The notes beneath the pieces are model-generated. The model saw only the letters and a program-made list of their open reading frames with translations. It was not told where the DNA came from and ran no database searches. A stretch of DNA of 64,000 bases from Corynebacterium glyciniphilum AJ 3170. Its GTDB lineage: Bacteria > Actinomycetota > Actinomycetes > Mycobacteriales > Mycobacteriaceae. The DNA is taken from assembly GCF_000626675.1 (NCBI RefSeq), contig NZ_CP006842.1, positions 1,426,001 to 1,490,000 of the forward strand, in the 5' to 3' direction. The position numbers and the translations under genes were made by a program. Of the stretch, positions 1-9,101 are shown one piece after another; positions within the stretch are counted from its first letter, which is position 1, and the number at the start of each line of letters is the position of its first letter.

Positions 1-637
<637 letters not shown>

Positions 638-649
638 GGGGTCACGCAC

Positions 650-1024
650 ATGGCTGAGATTGCCGCTGAACTGGTGGCCGTGGAGCGGATGCTGTGGTCG
701 GGTAAGGCCACCTCCGTCACCGCACAGACCACCGAGGGCGAGATCGGCGTGCTGCCCGGCCACGAGCCGCTGCTCGGCCAGTTGGTCGAGAACGGCGTCG
801 TGGTCATCCGGACCACTGAGGGAGAGACTCTCGTCGCCGCGGTACAGGGCGGTTTCCTGTCCGTGTCGACGGCGAAGATCACCATTCTCGCCGATTCCGC
901 ATTGTGGGCCCATGAGGTCGACACCGCTGACGCCGAGGCGCGCGAGCGCGACGCCTCGACCGACGAGGAGCGGGAGTTGGCACAGTCCGAACTTCGCGCC
1001 GTGAAGCGTCTGCAGGAGAGCTGA
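650..1024 (+). CDS. atpC: ATP synthase F1 epsilon subunit
   Basis: The epsilon subunit of F1Fo ATP synthase couples rotation to catalysis and can inhibit ATP hydrolysis. The product has 124 residues, typical of short actinobacterial epsilon chains. The N-terminal beta-sandwich carries the recognisable [19 protein letters not shown] segment near residues 26-44. A short charged C-terminal helix follows ([19 protein letters not shown]). The ATG follows a GGGGT-rich stretch after the atpD stop, so the genes are co-transcribed. A strong hairpin just after the stop marks the end of the atp operon. Confidence 0.97.
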   Translation: MAEIAAELVAVERMLWSGKATSVTAQTTEGEIGVLPGHEPLLGQLVENGVVVIRTTEGETLVAAVQGGFLSVSTAKITILADSALWAHEVDTADAEARERDASTDEERELAQSELRAVKRLQES

Positions 1025-1040
1025 CAGCCGCTGCACCTGC

Positions 1041-1085
1041 CGCCGGGCCGGTCACCTCAATGAGGTGACCGGCCCGGCGTTCTTC
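1041..1085 (+). terminator. Terminator of the atp operon
   Basis: Two perfectly complementary arms at 1041-1059 and 1061-1079 are followed by TTCTT. This 19-base GC-rich inverted repeat starts 17 bases after the atpC stop and is a clear intrinsic-type terminator. Confidence 0.9.
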
Positions 1086-1227
1086 GTGGGCTGCGGTGAC
1101 GGCAGGAGTATCGTCCCCTTTTGGTACTCCCTCCGAGCGGCGGTAACATCAACCGAAAGTTCGGAGGCGCAATTCCCCCGACGGACGACTACCGTCGGAG
1201 GATGACGACCGAGAAGGGGCGTACCTG

Positions 1228-1683
1228 GTGCTGTTGAACATTCTGGTCACCGTTGTGGTGATCGTGCTCGTCTGCGGAGCACTTATCGCAGGTGCGCGTT
1301 TTCTTACGCTCCGCAGTCGAGGAATCCCCGTGGTGGTCAGAAGCCTTCCGAATCCGGATGGCAGGCACTGGCGCCACGGGGTTCTTGTATACGGGAGCGG
1401 GATCGCCAGGGTGTACAAACTCCGGTCGGTCCGGCCCGAGTCGGACCTGCAGCTGAGTCGTCACCACACCGAGATCACCGACAGGCGCCCCATCACCCGT
1501 CGAGAAGCGGCGTTCCTCGAGTCGGAACTGCACGTGATGACGTTGCTCGACGGAAAGAGGACCTGGGAGGTCGCCCTGGACGATGCCGGAGACACCGCTC
1601 TGGTCTCCTGGTTGGAGTCGGCGCCGTCGGAACGGATGGTGCGGTCGGACATGCGGATGGCGCGGAAGCGCGGAATCCGTTAA
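1228..1683 (+). CDS. DUF2550 family membrane-anchored protein
   Basis: A 151-residue protein of the actinobacterial DUF2550 family, whose gene typically follows atpC. The function is unknown. One N-terminal membrane helix is visible at about residues 4-26 (LNILVTVVVIVLVCGALIAG). A basic soluble domain follows, with the motif RGIPVVVRSLPNPDGRHWRHG near residues 31-51. The start is GTG; I see no good Shine-Dalgarno sequence, and an inverted repeat (1178-1184 with 1192-1198) lies upstream. It sits alone between the atp terminator and nucS. The family call rests on position and on the helix-plus-RGIP pattern. Confidence 0.8.
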   Translation: MLLNILVTVVVIVLVCGALIAGARFLTLRSRGIPVVVRSLPNPDGRHWRHGVLVYGSGIARVYKLRSVRPESDLQLSRHHTEITDRRPITRREAAFLESELHVMTLLDGKRTWEVALDDAGDTALVSWLESAPSERMVRSDMRMARKRGIR

Positions 1684-1741
1684 CCCTTCTGGAGTGGATA
1701 CGGGGGTGGGGTGCTGCCGTCAACCCCGGTGGTTGATGGGG

Positions 1742-1747
1742 TAGCCT
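1742..1747 (+). promoter_or_regulatory. -10 box of nucS (leaderless start)
   Basis: TAGCCT lies seven bases before the nucS ATG, leaving no room for a ribosome binding site. This is consistent with a leaderless transcript. No convincing -35 box was seen. Confidence 0.5.
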
Positions 1748-1754
1748 GTTCTCC

Positions 1755-2456
1755 ATGCGTTTGGTCATTTGCCGCTGCTCCGTCGACTACGAGGGGCGTC
1801 TCGCGGCCCATCTTCCCGAAGCCGACCGTCTGATCATGGTCAAAGCGGACGGTTCCGTGAGCATCCATGCGGATGACCGGGCCTACAAGCCTCTCAACTG
1901 GATGACGCCTCCGTGCACGTTGACCGTTGCGGAATCAGCCGATGTGCCGCAGGACATGGCGGAGCAGGGCGTGGAGTCTGTGTGGACCGTGGAGAATCCG
2001 AAGAAAGAGCGGCTCACCATCCGCCTCTGGAAGGTGTACTCCGACACGTCCCACGAACTGGGGGAGGATCCCGGGTTGGTCAAGGACGGCGTCGAGTCTC
2101 ATCTGCAGGAGCTGCTGGCGGAACAGATCGATATTCTCGGCGAGGGGTACACGCTGGTTCGGCGTGAGTATCCCACCGCCATCGGCCCGATCGACATCCT
2201 GTCACGCGATGCGGACGGACAGACTGTCGCGGTGGAGATCAAACGCCGGGGCGGCATCGACGGGGTCGAGCAACTGTCGCGGTACGTCGATCTGTTGAAC
2301 CGCGATGAACTCCTGGCGCCGGTACAGGGTGTGTTTGCCGCGCAGGAGATCAAACCTCAGGCGAAGACGCTGGCCGAGGACCGGGGCTTCCGGTGCGTGA
2401 CCTTGGATTACCAGGCGATGCGCGGTGTGGAGTCGGACGAACTCCGTTTGTTCTGA
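1755..2456 (+). CDS. nucS: Mismatch-specific endonuclease NucS/EndoMS
   Basis: NucS cleaves both strands at DNA mismatches. It is the core of the non-canonical mismatch repair of Actinobacteria, which lack MutS and MutL. The 233-residue length is normal. The N-terminal DNA-binding domain begins [20 protein letters not shown]. The C-terminal nuclease domain shows the RecB-like catalytic pattern: E at about 138, D in PIDILSRD near 147, and EIKRRGG near residues 162-168. The family often ends in a beta-clamp-binding motif, and the last residues here (DELRLF) resemble it. The ATG is chosen because the homologous N-terminus starts there and a -10 box lies just upstream. Confidence 0.93.
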   Translation: MRLVICRCSVDYEGRLAAHLPEADRLIMVKADGSVSIHADDRAYKPLNWMTPPCTLTVAESADVPQDMAEQGVESVWTVENPKKERLTIRLWKVYSDTSHELGEDPGLVKDGVESHLQELLAEQIDILGEGYTLVRREYPTAIGPIDILSRDADGQTVAVEIKRRGGIDGVEQLSRYVDLLNRDELLAPVQGVFAAQEIKPQAKTLAEDRGFRCVTLDYQAMRGVESDELRLF

Positions 2457-2472
2457 GGACGGTCACGGGTCG

Positions 2473-2784
2473 ATGCCGAGGCGAAACAGGAGACAGGGAC
2501 ACCAGGACCGCACCACACGTCGGGACGGGGCCTCATATCTCGGGACACGGCGCGAGGACGCGCCGTCCTGGGCAGGTGGTCCGTCCGGGTGGGCCGAATC
2601 GTACCTGGTACGTCGCATCGGGTCCCAGTCGGCTGTGAAGTACTACGTCTGCCCGGGCTGTAACCAGAACATCCCGCCGGGGCTGGCGCACATCGTCGCC
2701 TGGCCGGATTCACACCGTGGCGGCGACAACCGCCGGCACTGGCACACCGGGTGTTGGGAGCGGCGTCGGACCGGTCGGCGCTAA
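2473..2784 (+). CDS. Small conserved zinc-ribbon-like protein
   Basis: A 103-residue protein of unknown function, recognised as a conserved actinobacterial hypothetical that follows nucS. The N-terminal half is basic and probably disordered (RRNRRQGHQDRTTRRDG). The C-terminal half carries YYVCPGCNQNIPPG, then HIVAWPDS and HWHTGCWERR. This Cys-x2-Cys plus His/Cys pattern suggests a single zinc-binding knuckle. The same frame stays open back to 2425 inside nucS, but the ATG at 2473 clears the nucS stop. The TAA stop overlaps the -10 box of the next gene. Metal binding is inferred. Confidence 0.72.
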   Translation: MPRRNRRQGHQDRTTRRDGASYLGTRREDAPSWAGGPSGWAESYLVRRIGSQSAVKYYVCPGCNQNIPPGLAHIVAWPDSHRGGDNRRHWHTGCWERRRTGRR

Positions 2785-2787
2785 GAT
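2782..2787 (+). promoter_or_regulatory. -10 box of the thioredoxin-fold gene
   Basis: TAAGAT overlaps the stop codon of the preceding gene and is eight bases before the ATG at 2796. It supports that ATG, with a leaderless mRNA, over an upstream in-frame start. Confidence 0.5.
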
Positions 2788-2795
2788 GGGGCGCC

Positions 2796-3782
2796 ATGAC
2801 GACACCGAACAATCCGGGACACCATCAGCAGCGCGGCCCCGCAACGCCGAATCGTTTCGCGGCAGGTGCCGTGGACCTCGGCGCTGTGAAGGAGGCTGCA
2901 GATCAGCGTCAGCGGGCAGCTGAACGGACCAGGGAGGAAGCCGAGAGCGGAGTGCGCGTCGCACGCAGTGCGGCGATCACTCCGGACACCTTCGAACAGG
3001 ACCTCGTCGTCCGTTCAACCCAGGTAGCGGTGATCCTCCTTCTGGGAAGTCAGCGTGCGGAGGGATGCGCGGACATGGCCGCGGAGTTCACCCGACTCGC
3101 CGAAGCCCAGGATTCCTCCGGAGAGCCGGTCCAGTGGGTCTTTCGCGAGGTCGACGTTGACTCGACTCCGGAGATCGCCCAGGCACTTCAGGTGCAGGCG
3201 GTCCCTACGGTACTGGCACTGGCCGGCGGTCGCCCGCTGACCAATTTCGAGGGCGTTCAGCCGCCGGAACAGATCGCCCAGTTCGTCGCCGCAGTGGTTC
3301 GTGCCGTCGACGGCAGGTTGCCAGGGCTTCCCGAAGAGGAGGGCGCCGGCGAGGATGCTGGAGCGGCCGGGGTTGACGGTGCTGACAGTGACGCCGGTGA
3401 CGGGGATGGAGCAGACCCCCGCTTCGACGAAGCCGCCTCACTGCTCGACGAGGAGGACTTCACCGGCGCCACGGCCGTGTATGACCGGATTATCGCAGAC
3501 ACCGCCGCGGAGCCGGAGACCGTCTCGGAGGCCCGAGCCGCACGGGTGACGGCTGTTCTCCTGGAGCGATCGGCGTCCGGTGCCTCCGACGACATCGATG
3601 ACCTCTTGTTGGCAGGTGCGCGCGAGGAGGCGTTTGACACGCTCATTGAGCGCATCAGGACCAGTGAGGGGAAAGACCGCGATGCGGCGCGTTCGCGACT
3701 CCTGGAGATTTTCTCCATGTACGACACTGCTGACCCGGCGGTCATCGCCGCCCGGACCCGAATGGCTTCCGCGCTGTTCTGA
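2796..3782 (+). CDS. CnoX/YbbN-like thioredoxin-fold co-chaperone
   Basis: A 328-residue cytoplasmic protein with a thioredoxin fold at about residues 60-170. The fold carries VAVILLLGSQRAEGC, where the usual CxxC is reduced to a single distal cysteine, and the cis-proline region VQAVPTVLALAGGRP. An acidic linker follows (EEEGAGEDAGAAGVDGADSD), then a helical TPR-like C-terminal domain. E. coli CnoX (YbbN) has the same layout and also lacks the first cysteine; it protects proteins from oxidation and hands them to GroEL. Equivalent actinobacterial genes lie near nucS. The chaperedoxin role is inferred from architecture. Confidence 0.8.
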   Translation: MTTPNNPGHHQQRGPATPNRFAAGAVDLGAVKEAADQRQRAAERTREEAESGVRVARSAAITPDTFEQDLVVRSTQVAVILLLGSQRAEGCADMAAEFTRLAEAQDSSGEPVQWVFREVDVDSTPEIAQALQVQAVPTVLALAGGRPLTNFEGVQPPEQIAQFVAAVVRAVDGRLPGLPEEEGAGEDAGAAGVDGADSDAGDGDGADPRFDEAASLLDEEDFTGATAVYDRIIADTAAEPETVSEARAARVTAVLLERSASGASDDIDDLLLAGAREEAFDTLIERIRTSEGKDRDAARSRLLEIFSMYDTADPAVIAARTRMASALF

Positions 3783-3850
3783 GTGGCGGAGGACGGGATC
3801 GTCGGTGACGGGGACCCCTGATCTGCCGCCGGTGGTGCGGATAGGGCACG

Positions 3851-4717
3851 ATGGGAAGGGTGAATGACACCATCATCTCGACTCCCGCCACTGCCGATGC
3901 CCTGGATGAGGACCTTGTCCTGGATCTCCGCGACGTTGCCATGGTCCGCGACGGACGACATGTCCTTCATCCGGTGACATGGCAGGTAGAGGTTGACGAG
4001 CGATGGATTCTCATCGGCCCGAACGGTGCCGGGAAGACGTCGCTGCTGACGATTGCCGGTGCACGTCAGTATCCGTCGTCCGGCACGGCGCGGATCGTGG
4101 GGGAGACGCTGGGGAGGACCGACGTCCGGGAACTGCGGACCGCCGTGGGGATGTCCTCTGCCGCCGTCGCTCATCAGGTCCCCGGAGGAGAGAAGGTCAT
4201 CGACCTCGTTATCTCTGCCGGATATGACGTGATGGGGCGGTGGCGTGAGAAGTATGACCGGGGAGATGAACTCCGTGCCATGGAGATCCTGGAGCAGATG
4301 GGTGCGGTCCACCTCGGCGACCAGATGTGGGAGACGCTGAGCGAAGGTGAGCGCAAGCGGGTCCTGATTGCCCGGGCGTTGATGACTGACCCCGAACTTC
4401 TGCTGCTCGACGAACCGGGGGCCGGTCTTGATCTGGGAGGCCGCGAAGACCTGGTCATGATGCTCGGTGAACTGGCAGCGGACCCGGACGCACCGGCTAC
4501 GGTGATGGTCACTCACCACGTCGAGGAGATCCCGCCGGGATTCACCCACGGTATGATTCTCGACGAGGGGCGTGTGGTGGCACAGGGATTGCTTGAGGAC
4601 GTGATGACGTCAGAGAACCTGACACGTGCCTATCATCAGCCGATCTCTCTGACCGTCGACGATGGTCGGTACTTTGCCCGTCGGACGAGAAATGCTGGAA
4701 GTCACCGCGCACGGTAG
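3851..4717 (+). CDS. Stand-alone ABC ATPase
   Basis: A 288-residue ABC-type ATP-binding protein. Walker A is GPNGAGKTS at about residue 57, the signature is LSEGERKRVLIARAL, and Walker B with D-loop is LLLLDEPGAGLD. The switch histidine lies in MVTHHVEEIPPGF. No permease or binding-protein gene is adjacent, so its partner is unknown. The sequence resembles the single-domain molybdate/iron-type ATPases sometimes annotated ModF or YlmA. The ATG at 3851 is used; a GTG nine bases later is an alternative. Substrate cannot be assigned. Confidence 0.85.
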   Translation: MGRVNDTIISTPATADALDEDLVLDLRDVAMVRDGRHVLHPVTWQVEVDERWILIGPNGAGKTSLLTIAGARQYPSSGTARIVGETLGRTDVRELRTAVGMSSAAVAHQVPGGEKVIDLVISAGYDVMGRWREKYDRGDELRAMEILEQMGAVHLGDQMWETLSEGERKRVLIARALMTDPELLLLDEPGAGLDLGGREDLVMMLGELAADPDAPATVMVTHHVEEIPPGFTHGMILDEGRVVAQGLLEDVMTSENLTRAYHQPISLTVDDGRYFARRTRNAGSHRAR

Positions 4718-4770
4718 CACCCGCCAGCGCTCGGTAACTGAGACGACGTGAGAGGGCTATGGTGGAGGAC

Positions 4771-5724
4771 ATGGTGGACGGCAGCGTGAACAGCAGACAC
4801 CGCGCAGGAGACAACGGCGCCGTTGCGGCAGACTCTGCAGTGGCGCCCGCCCGGCACGCCTCGACACTGATGCTCCTGAGAGACACCCTCAGTGGCCCCG
4901 AGGTCTATGTGCAGGAGCGCGCAAGCACGATGCGCTTCTGCGCGGAGATGACGGTGTTTCCCGGTGGGGGAGTGGACGCCAGGGACCTGCCCGGTGACGC
5001 TGACGGTGACGGGCACGATTCACCGGCGATCGGCTGGCAGGGACCGTCGACCCAGTGGTGGTCAGAGCGACTGGGGACCACGCCCGACCTGGCCCGGGCC
5101 CTGGTGTGTGCGGCCGTGCGTGAGACGTTCGAGGAGACCGGGACTCTGCTGGCAGGTTATGCCGGGGAGTCGGCGGAGAACGGCAGTGGCCCGGTCCGGG
5201 ACACGACTCCTTATCTGCCGTTTCGCCAGGAGCTGGAACATCACCGGCTGGCGTTCTCCGATTTTCTGAGTATGCATGACCTGGTTCTCCGCGGAGATCT
5301 GCTGCGGCCGTGGGCGAACTGGGTGACCCCTGAATCCCAGCCGATCCGGTATGACACCGCATTCTTCGTTGCGGCGATGCCTGAGGGCCAGGAGGCGTAC
5401 GGCGACACCCGCGAAGCGACGTCGACCGGGTGGTTCCGTCCGGCGACGCTTTTGGACGGCTGGCGTAACAGGAAGATCAATCTGATGCCTCCGACCTGGG
5501 CACAACTCAAGATGCTCGATACTTTCCGGAGCGTCAGTGAGGTGCTGGATTTCGCCGAGACGCTGCGGGTCGACCCGGTCCGTAGTGAGCCTGTCGATGA
5601 ACCGTATATGGCGGAGTACTACCTGTTGGAGACCCGGATGTACGGCTATCCGGAACGGGTGTTCGCTCCCGGGATGAAATTCGCCGTCGATCCGGAGGAC
5701 CTGCCTCCGTCCCCGTTCTCGTGA
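4771..5724 (+). CDS. Nudix hydrolase, large NUDT19-like type
   Basis: Nudix proteins hydrolyse nucleoside diphosphate derivatives. This 317-residue form resembles the long NUDT19-like group in having a split Nudix module. VFPGGGVDARD lies near residue 65, and the catalytic helix CAAVRETFEETGTLLAG near residues 112-128 carries the REtfEE core. About 45 residues separate the glycine-rich part and the helix. A TATGGT -10 box ends seven bases before this ATG; an in-frame ATG at 4759 is possible. The last codon overlaps the start of the next gene (GTGA), so the two are translationally coupled. Confidence 0.82.
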   Translation: MVDGSVNSRHRAGDNGAVAADSAVAPARHASTLMLLRDTLSGPEVYVQERASTMRFCAEMTVFPGGGVDARDLPGDADGDGHDSPAIGWQGPSTQWWSERLGTTPDLARALVCAAVRETFEETGTLLAGYAGESAENGSGPVRDTTPYLPFRQELEHHRLAFSDFLSMHDLVLRGDLLRPWANWVTPESQPIRYDTAFFVAAMPEGQEAYGDTREATSTGWFRPATLLDGWRNRKINLMPPTWAQLKMLDTFRSVSEVLDFAETLRVDPVRSEPVDEPYMAEYYLLETRMYGYPERVFAPGMKFAVDPEDLPPSPFS

Positions 5725-6953
5725 CATATACGGTCGACGAGGTCCACTGGCTCGCCGAGAATGCGGGTGCCGTGGCAGAGGCTGAGCAACTCGAGTTGTC
5801 GACGTCGAGCAAGGTGCGGGACAGTGCGAGACTCCGGGAGCGCCACGGTGACAAGGCGAGGGCGCTCAGTGAATTGGTGACGGCGCGGCGCGCGGCTGTG
5901 CGGGGCGGGAAAGTGCCCGGGGACTGGTTGGTCTGCGGAGAGTCGGGGCAACAGGCGACTCCGGCCCTGGTTGCGGCAGAACGTGCGGGTTTCCTTGCCG
6001 AGGTTCTGGGCGTGGGTTCGTCCGGGGGCCAGACGGGGCCGGTTGTCGCGGACGTGACCTGTTCGGTGGGCACAGAGCTCCTTCATCTGTCCCGGTGGTT
6101 CGGAACCGTGTTCGGTGCTGATCTGGATCCTGCACGGCTGGCGATGGCGCAGTACAACATGGCAGCGTCAGGTGTGTCCGCACACCATGTCGGGCTCGTC
6201 CGTGCGGACGCTGTCCTGCCTGCCTTTGCACCGGGAAGCGTCGACGTCGTGGTGGCTGATCCGGCACGTCGGACGTCCCGCGGGCGGATCCGTGATCCAA
6301 AGGACCTGCTTCCACCACTTCCTGACCTGTTGTCGGCGCATGCGGGAGCCGCTCTGGCGGTGAAGTGTGCCCCGGGAATCGACTACACAGACTGGGAGGG
6401 GCAGGTTGATGTCGTCAGCGTCGACGGTGGCGTGAAAGAGGCGTGTCTCTACACCCCCGACCTGGCACGCCATGATCGTCGTGCAGTGGTGTTCCGCAAG
6501 GGTGAACGACGGGTGCTGACCACTGATGACCCGGAGTCGGAGGACGTAGCTGCCCTCGGACGGTACATCCTCGACCCGGATGGGGCGATCGTGCGCGCGG
6601 GGCTGGTACGCCAGTACGCTGCAGCGATCGGGTGGTGGCGGATTGACCCGCATATCGCCTACCTCAGCGGGGATTCTCTCGGTGCGTTCCGGGAGGGTGG
6701 TGCAGTGCCAGGGCAGCGCGTCTTCGAGGTGATCGATCAGGTGCCGCTGAAGCGACTGAAGTCAGCACTTGCTTCGTTGGGGTGCGGGCGCCTGGAAATC
6801 CTCGTGCGGGGTGTGGACGTGGACCCGGATGCGCTACGCCGGAAGATGAAGTTGAAACGCGGACACGGTGGCCGGGAACTGACGGTCGTCGTCGCGCGGA
6901 TCGGGGACACGGCGACAGCCGTGATCGCGCAGGAACTACACCTGCGGGGGTAG
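5721..6953 (+). CDS. Class I SAM-dependent methyltransferase with THUMP-like domain
   Basis: A 410-residue protein conserved in Actinobacteria. The methyltransferase fold occupies roughly residues 90-260. The SAM-binding strand is VVADVTCSVGTELLHL, followed by the acidic FGADLDPARLAMAQ. The active-site-like strand is VVVADPARRTSRGRIRDP. The C-terminal 70 residues match a THUMP-like domain (LEILVRGVDVDPDALRRKMKL is part of it), so an RNA substrate is likely although not shown. The GTG start overlaps the preceding stop by four bases. The protein ends before a short A-rich stretch. Confidence 0.85.
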   Translation: MTYTVDEVHWLAENAGAVAEAEQLELSTSSKVRDSARLRERHGDKARALSELVTARRAAVRGGKVPGDWLVCGESGQQATPALVAAERAGFLAEVLGVGSSGGQTGPVVADVTCSVGTELLHLSRWFGTVFGADLDPARLAMAQYNMAASGVSAHHVGLVRADAVLPAFAPGSVDVVVADPARRTSRGRIRDPKDLLPPLPDLLSAHAGAALAVKCAPGIDYTDWEGQVDVVSVDGGVKEACLYTPDLARHDRRAVVFRKGERRVLTTDDPESEDVAALGRYILDPDGAIVRAGLVRQYAAAIGWWRIDPHIAYLSGDSLGAFREGGAVPGQRVFEVIDQVPLKRLKSALASLGCGRLEILVRGVDVDPDALRRKMKLKRGHGGRELTVVVARIGDTATAVIAQELHLRG

Positions 6954-7069
6954 TGATAAAAAAATGATTTCCGGCACGCCGCCCGGTATCGGTGCAGGTG
7001 ACGCAGTTTCTGAGGTGACGTGGCCCGGAGCGGATTTCCGATGTGCGCTACATCACGGTGATTCGCAGG

Positions 7070-7075
7070 TAGACT
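7070..7075 (+). promoter_or_regulatory. Possible -10 box of etfBA
   Basis: TAGACT lies about 40 bases before the etfB start, at a distance suited to a transcript with a leader and the AGGAAGG ribosome binding site at 7102-7108. I could not define a -35 element. Confidence 0.35.
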
Positions 7076-7115
7076 TCTGACCGAAGAAAAGCACCCCAAG
7101 CAGGAAGGCCTATGA

Positions 7116-7904
7116 ATGTCGAACATCGTGGTTCTGGTCAAGCAGGTGCCGGACACCTATTCCGAGCGCAAGCTGACTGATGACGACTTCACCCTCGATC
7201 GTGAGAACGCCGACGCGGTCCTCGACGAGATCAACGAGAATGCCGTAGAAGCTGCACTCCAGCTCAAGGAAGCTGGTGGCGACCGCAACGTCGTCGTGCT
7301 TTCCGTCGGTCCTGCCAGCGCCAAGGACGCGCTGCGCAAGGCACTGTCCCTCGGTGCGGACGAGGCCATCCTCGTCACCGACGATGCCCTGGCAGGCTCC
7401 GATGCTCTCGGTACCGCCTGGACCCTGTCGAACGCGCTGAACCTGGTCGATGACATCGAGCTGATCATCGCGGGTAACGCATCGACCGACGGTGTCGCAG
7501 GTGCGGTTCCCGGCCTGCTCAGCGAGTACCGCCAGATCCCGGCGCTGACGCATCTGCGCACCCTCGATGTCACGGCCGACAAGGTGTCGGGCGAGCGTGT
7601 CACCGAGGACGGCGTCTACACGGTCGAGGCTCCGAAGCCGGCCATCGTCTCTGTCACGGAGAAGGCCAATACCCCGCGTTTCGCTGTCTTCAAGGGCATC
7701 ATGGCTGCCAAGAAGAAGAAGATCCGCGAAGTCAGCCTGGGCGACATCGGCGTCGCTGCGGAGAACGTCGGCCTGGCGGCTGCGTCCACGTCCGTGACGA
7801 ACGCTGCTCCGAAGCCGGAGAAGACCGCCGGCGAGATCATCACCGACGAGGGCGACGGCGGCAACAAGCTGGTCGAGTACCTCGTGTCGAAGAAGCTCGT
7901 CTAG
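7116..7904 (+). CDS. etfB: Electron transfer flavoprotein beta subunit
   Basis: The beta subunit of the ETF heterodimer accepts electrons from acyl-CoA and other dehydrogenases. It has 262 residues, the usual size. The N-terminus MSNIVVLVKQVPDTYSERKL and the segment ELIIAGNASTDGVAGAVPGL are characteristic. The conserved AMP-site and recognition-loop stretch KPAIVSVTEKANTPRFAVFK lies near residues 171-190. AGGAAGG at 7102-7108 precedes the ATG. A short ATG at 7112 in another frame overlaps this start. It pairs with etfA 48 bases downstream. Confidence 0.96.
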   Translation: MSNIVVLVKQVPDTYSERKLTDDDFTLDRENADAVLDEINENAVEAALQLKEAGGDRNVVVLSVGPASAKDALRKALSLGADEAILVTDDALAGSDALGTAWTLSNALNLVDDIELIIAGNASTDGVAGAVPGLLSEYRQIPALTHLRTLDVTADKVSGERVTEDGVYTVEAPKPAIVSVTEKANTPRFAVFKGIMAAKKKKIREVSLGDIGVAAENVGLAAASTSVTNAAPKPEKTAGEIITDEGDGGNKLVEYLVSKKLV

Positions 7905-7952
7905 TTCACCCCGATTCCCGAGAACGAATCTGTCGAAAGGACATTCACAACC

Positions 7953-8906
7953 ATGACCAACGTCCTGGTACTTGTCGAGCACACGCAGGGTGAACTGAAG
8001 AACTCCACCCTCGAGCTCATCACCGCAGCCCGCGCATTCGGCACCGTCGGTGCCGTCGTCGTCGGTGCCCCCGGCACCGCCGAGAAGCTGCAGTCCGGTC
8101 TGGCTGCCGGTGGCGCCGAGACCATCTACGCCGCTGAGTCGGAGGACGCGGAGAAGTACGTCGTCACCCCCTCCGTCGACGCCGTGTCCGGCCTCGCAGC
8201 CCAGCTGCAGGTCCCGGTAGTCATCGCCGCTGGCGCCGCCGGTAACGAAATCGCCGGTCGCGTGGGCGCCCGCGTCGCTTCCGGTGTGCTCTACGACCAG
8301 ATCGAGATCCACGCCGACCGCTCCGCCACCGGCTCCATCTTCGGCGGGGACTTCACTGTCGAGTCCACCGCCGGCGGCGCGTCCCCGGTCTACACCCTGC
8401 GCGCCGGTGCGGTTGACCCGGAGCCGCAGGCCGCCTCCGGCACCATCCAGCCCGTCGAGCTTCCTGCTGCCGGCCCGACCGCCGTGACCGTCACCTCCTT
8501 CTCCCCGGCGGAGAAGGCTGACCGTCCTGAGCTCACCGAGGCGAAGATCGTCGTCTCCGGTGGCCGTGGTGTCGCTGGTCCGGAGGGCTTCCGCGATGTC
8601 GTCGAGCCCCTGGCCGACGTGCTCGGCGCAGCGGTCGGTGCGTCGCGCGCTGCTGTCGACGCCGACTACTACCCGGGCAAGTTCCAGGTCGGACAGACGG
8701 GTAAGACCGTCTCCCCGAACCTGTACCTGGCCCTCGGTATCTCCGGTGCCATCCAGCACAAGGCCGGTATGCAGACTTCCAAGACCATCGTCGCCGTGAA
8801 CAAGGATGACGAGGCCGGTATCTTCGAGATCGCTGACTTCGGTGTCGTCGGCGACCTCTTCAAGGTCGCCCCGCAGGCGACCGAGGCTCTCAAGGCCCGC
8901 GGCTAG
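7953..8906 (+). CDS. etfA: Electron transfer flavoprotein alpha subunit
   Basis: The alpha subunit carries the FAD of ETF. It has 317 residues. The C-terminal FAD domain shows [20 protein letters not shown] and the ETF-alpha signature [18 protein letters not shown], ending in [28 protein letters not shown] ribosome binding site precedes the ATG. A downstream hairpin at 9004-9028 ends the etfBA unit. In many Actinobacteria, as here, a cysteine desulfurase and mnmA follow further downstream. Confidence 0.96.
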   Translation: MTNVLVLVEHTQGELKNSTLELITAARAFGTVGAVVVGAPGTAEKLQSGLAAGGAETIYAAESEDAEKYVVTPSVDAVSGLAAQLQVPVVIAAGAAGNEIAGRVGARVASGVLYDQIEIHADRSATGSIFGGDFTVESTAGGASPVYTLRAGAVDPEPQAASGTIQPVELPAAGPTAVTVTSFSPAEKADRPELTEAKIVVSGGRGVAGPEGFRDVVEPLADVLGAAVGASRAAVDADYYPGKFQVGQTGKTVSPNLYLALGISGAIQHKAGMQTSKTIVAVNKDDEAGIFEIADFGVVGDLFKVAPQATEALKARG

Positions 8907-9003
8907 GAGTACGTCCCTGCAGGCACCTGGCGGTGTCTGTGCCGGAACCGCCGGGTAGACTGTGCGGTGAACCGGTGAGGTGTACCGTGCACGGCACAAC
9001 GAG

Positions 9004-9030
9004 GACCCGCACTCATCGAGTGCGGGTCTT
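9004..9030 (+). terminator. Terminator of etfBA
   Basis: A 10-base perfect stem (9004-9013 with 9019-9028) and a five-base loop are followed by TT. It lies about 100 bases after the etfA stop. Confidence 0.8.
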
Positions 9031-9101
9031 CGCCGTATTCCCGGAAGTTTCGGCGGCGCCCCACCATGCCACTCCGAGCCCACCACGAAGGACAGAATGC
9101 C

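Noticed and set aside
7110..9086. A 658-codon open frame antisense to etfBA
   Set aside because: It mirrors two strongly conserved genes, its product is Gly/Asp/Arg/Val-rich without any family motif, and such long antisense frames are expected in GC-rich coding DNA.
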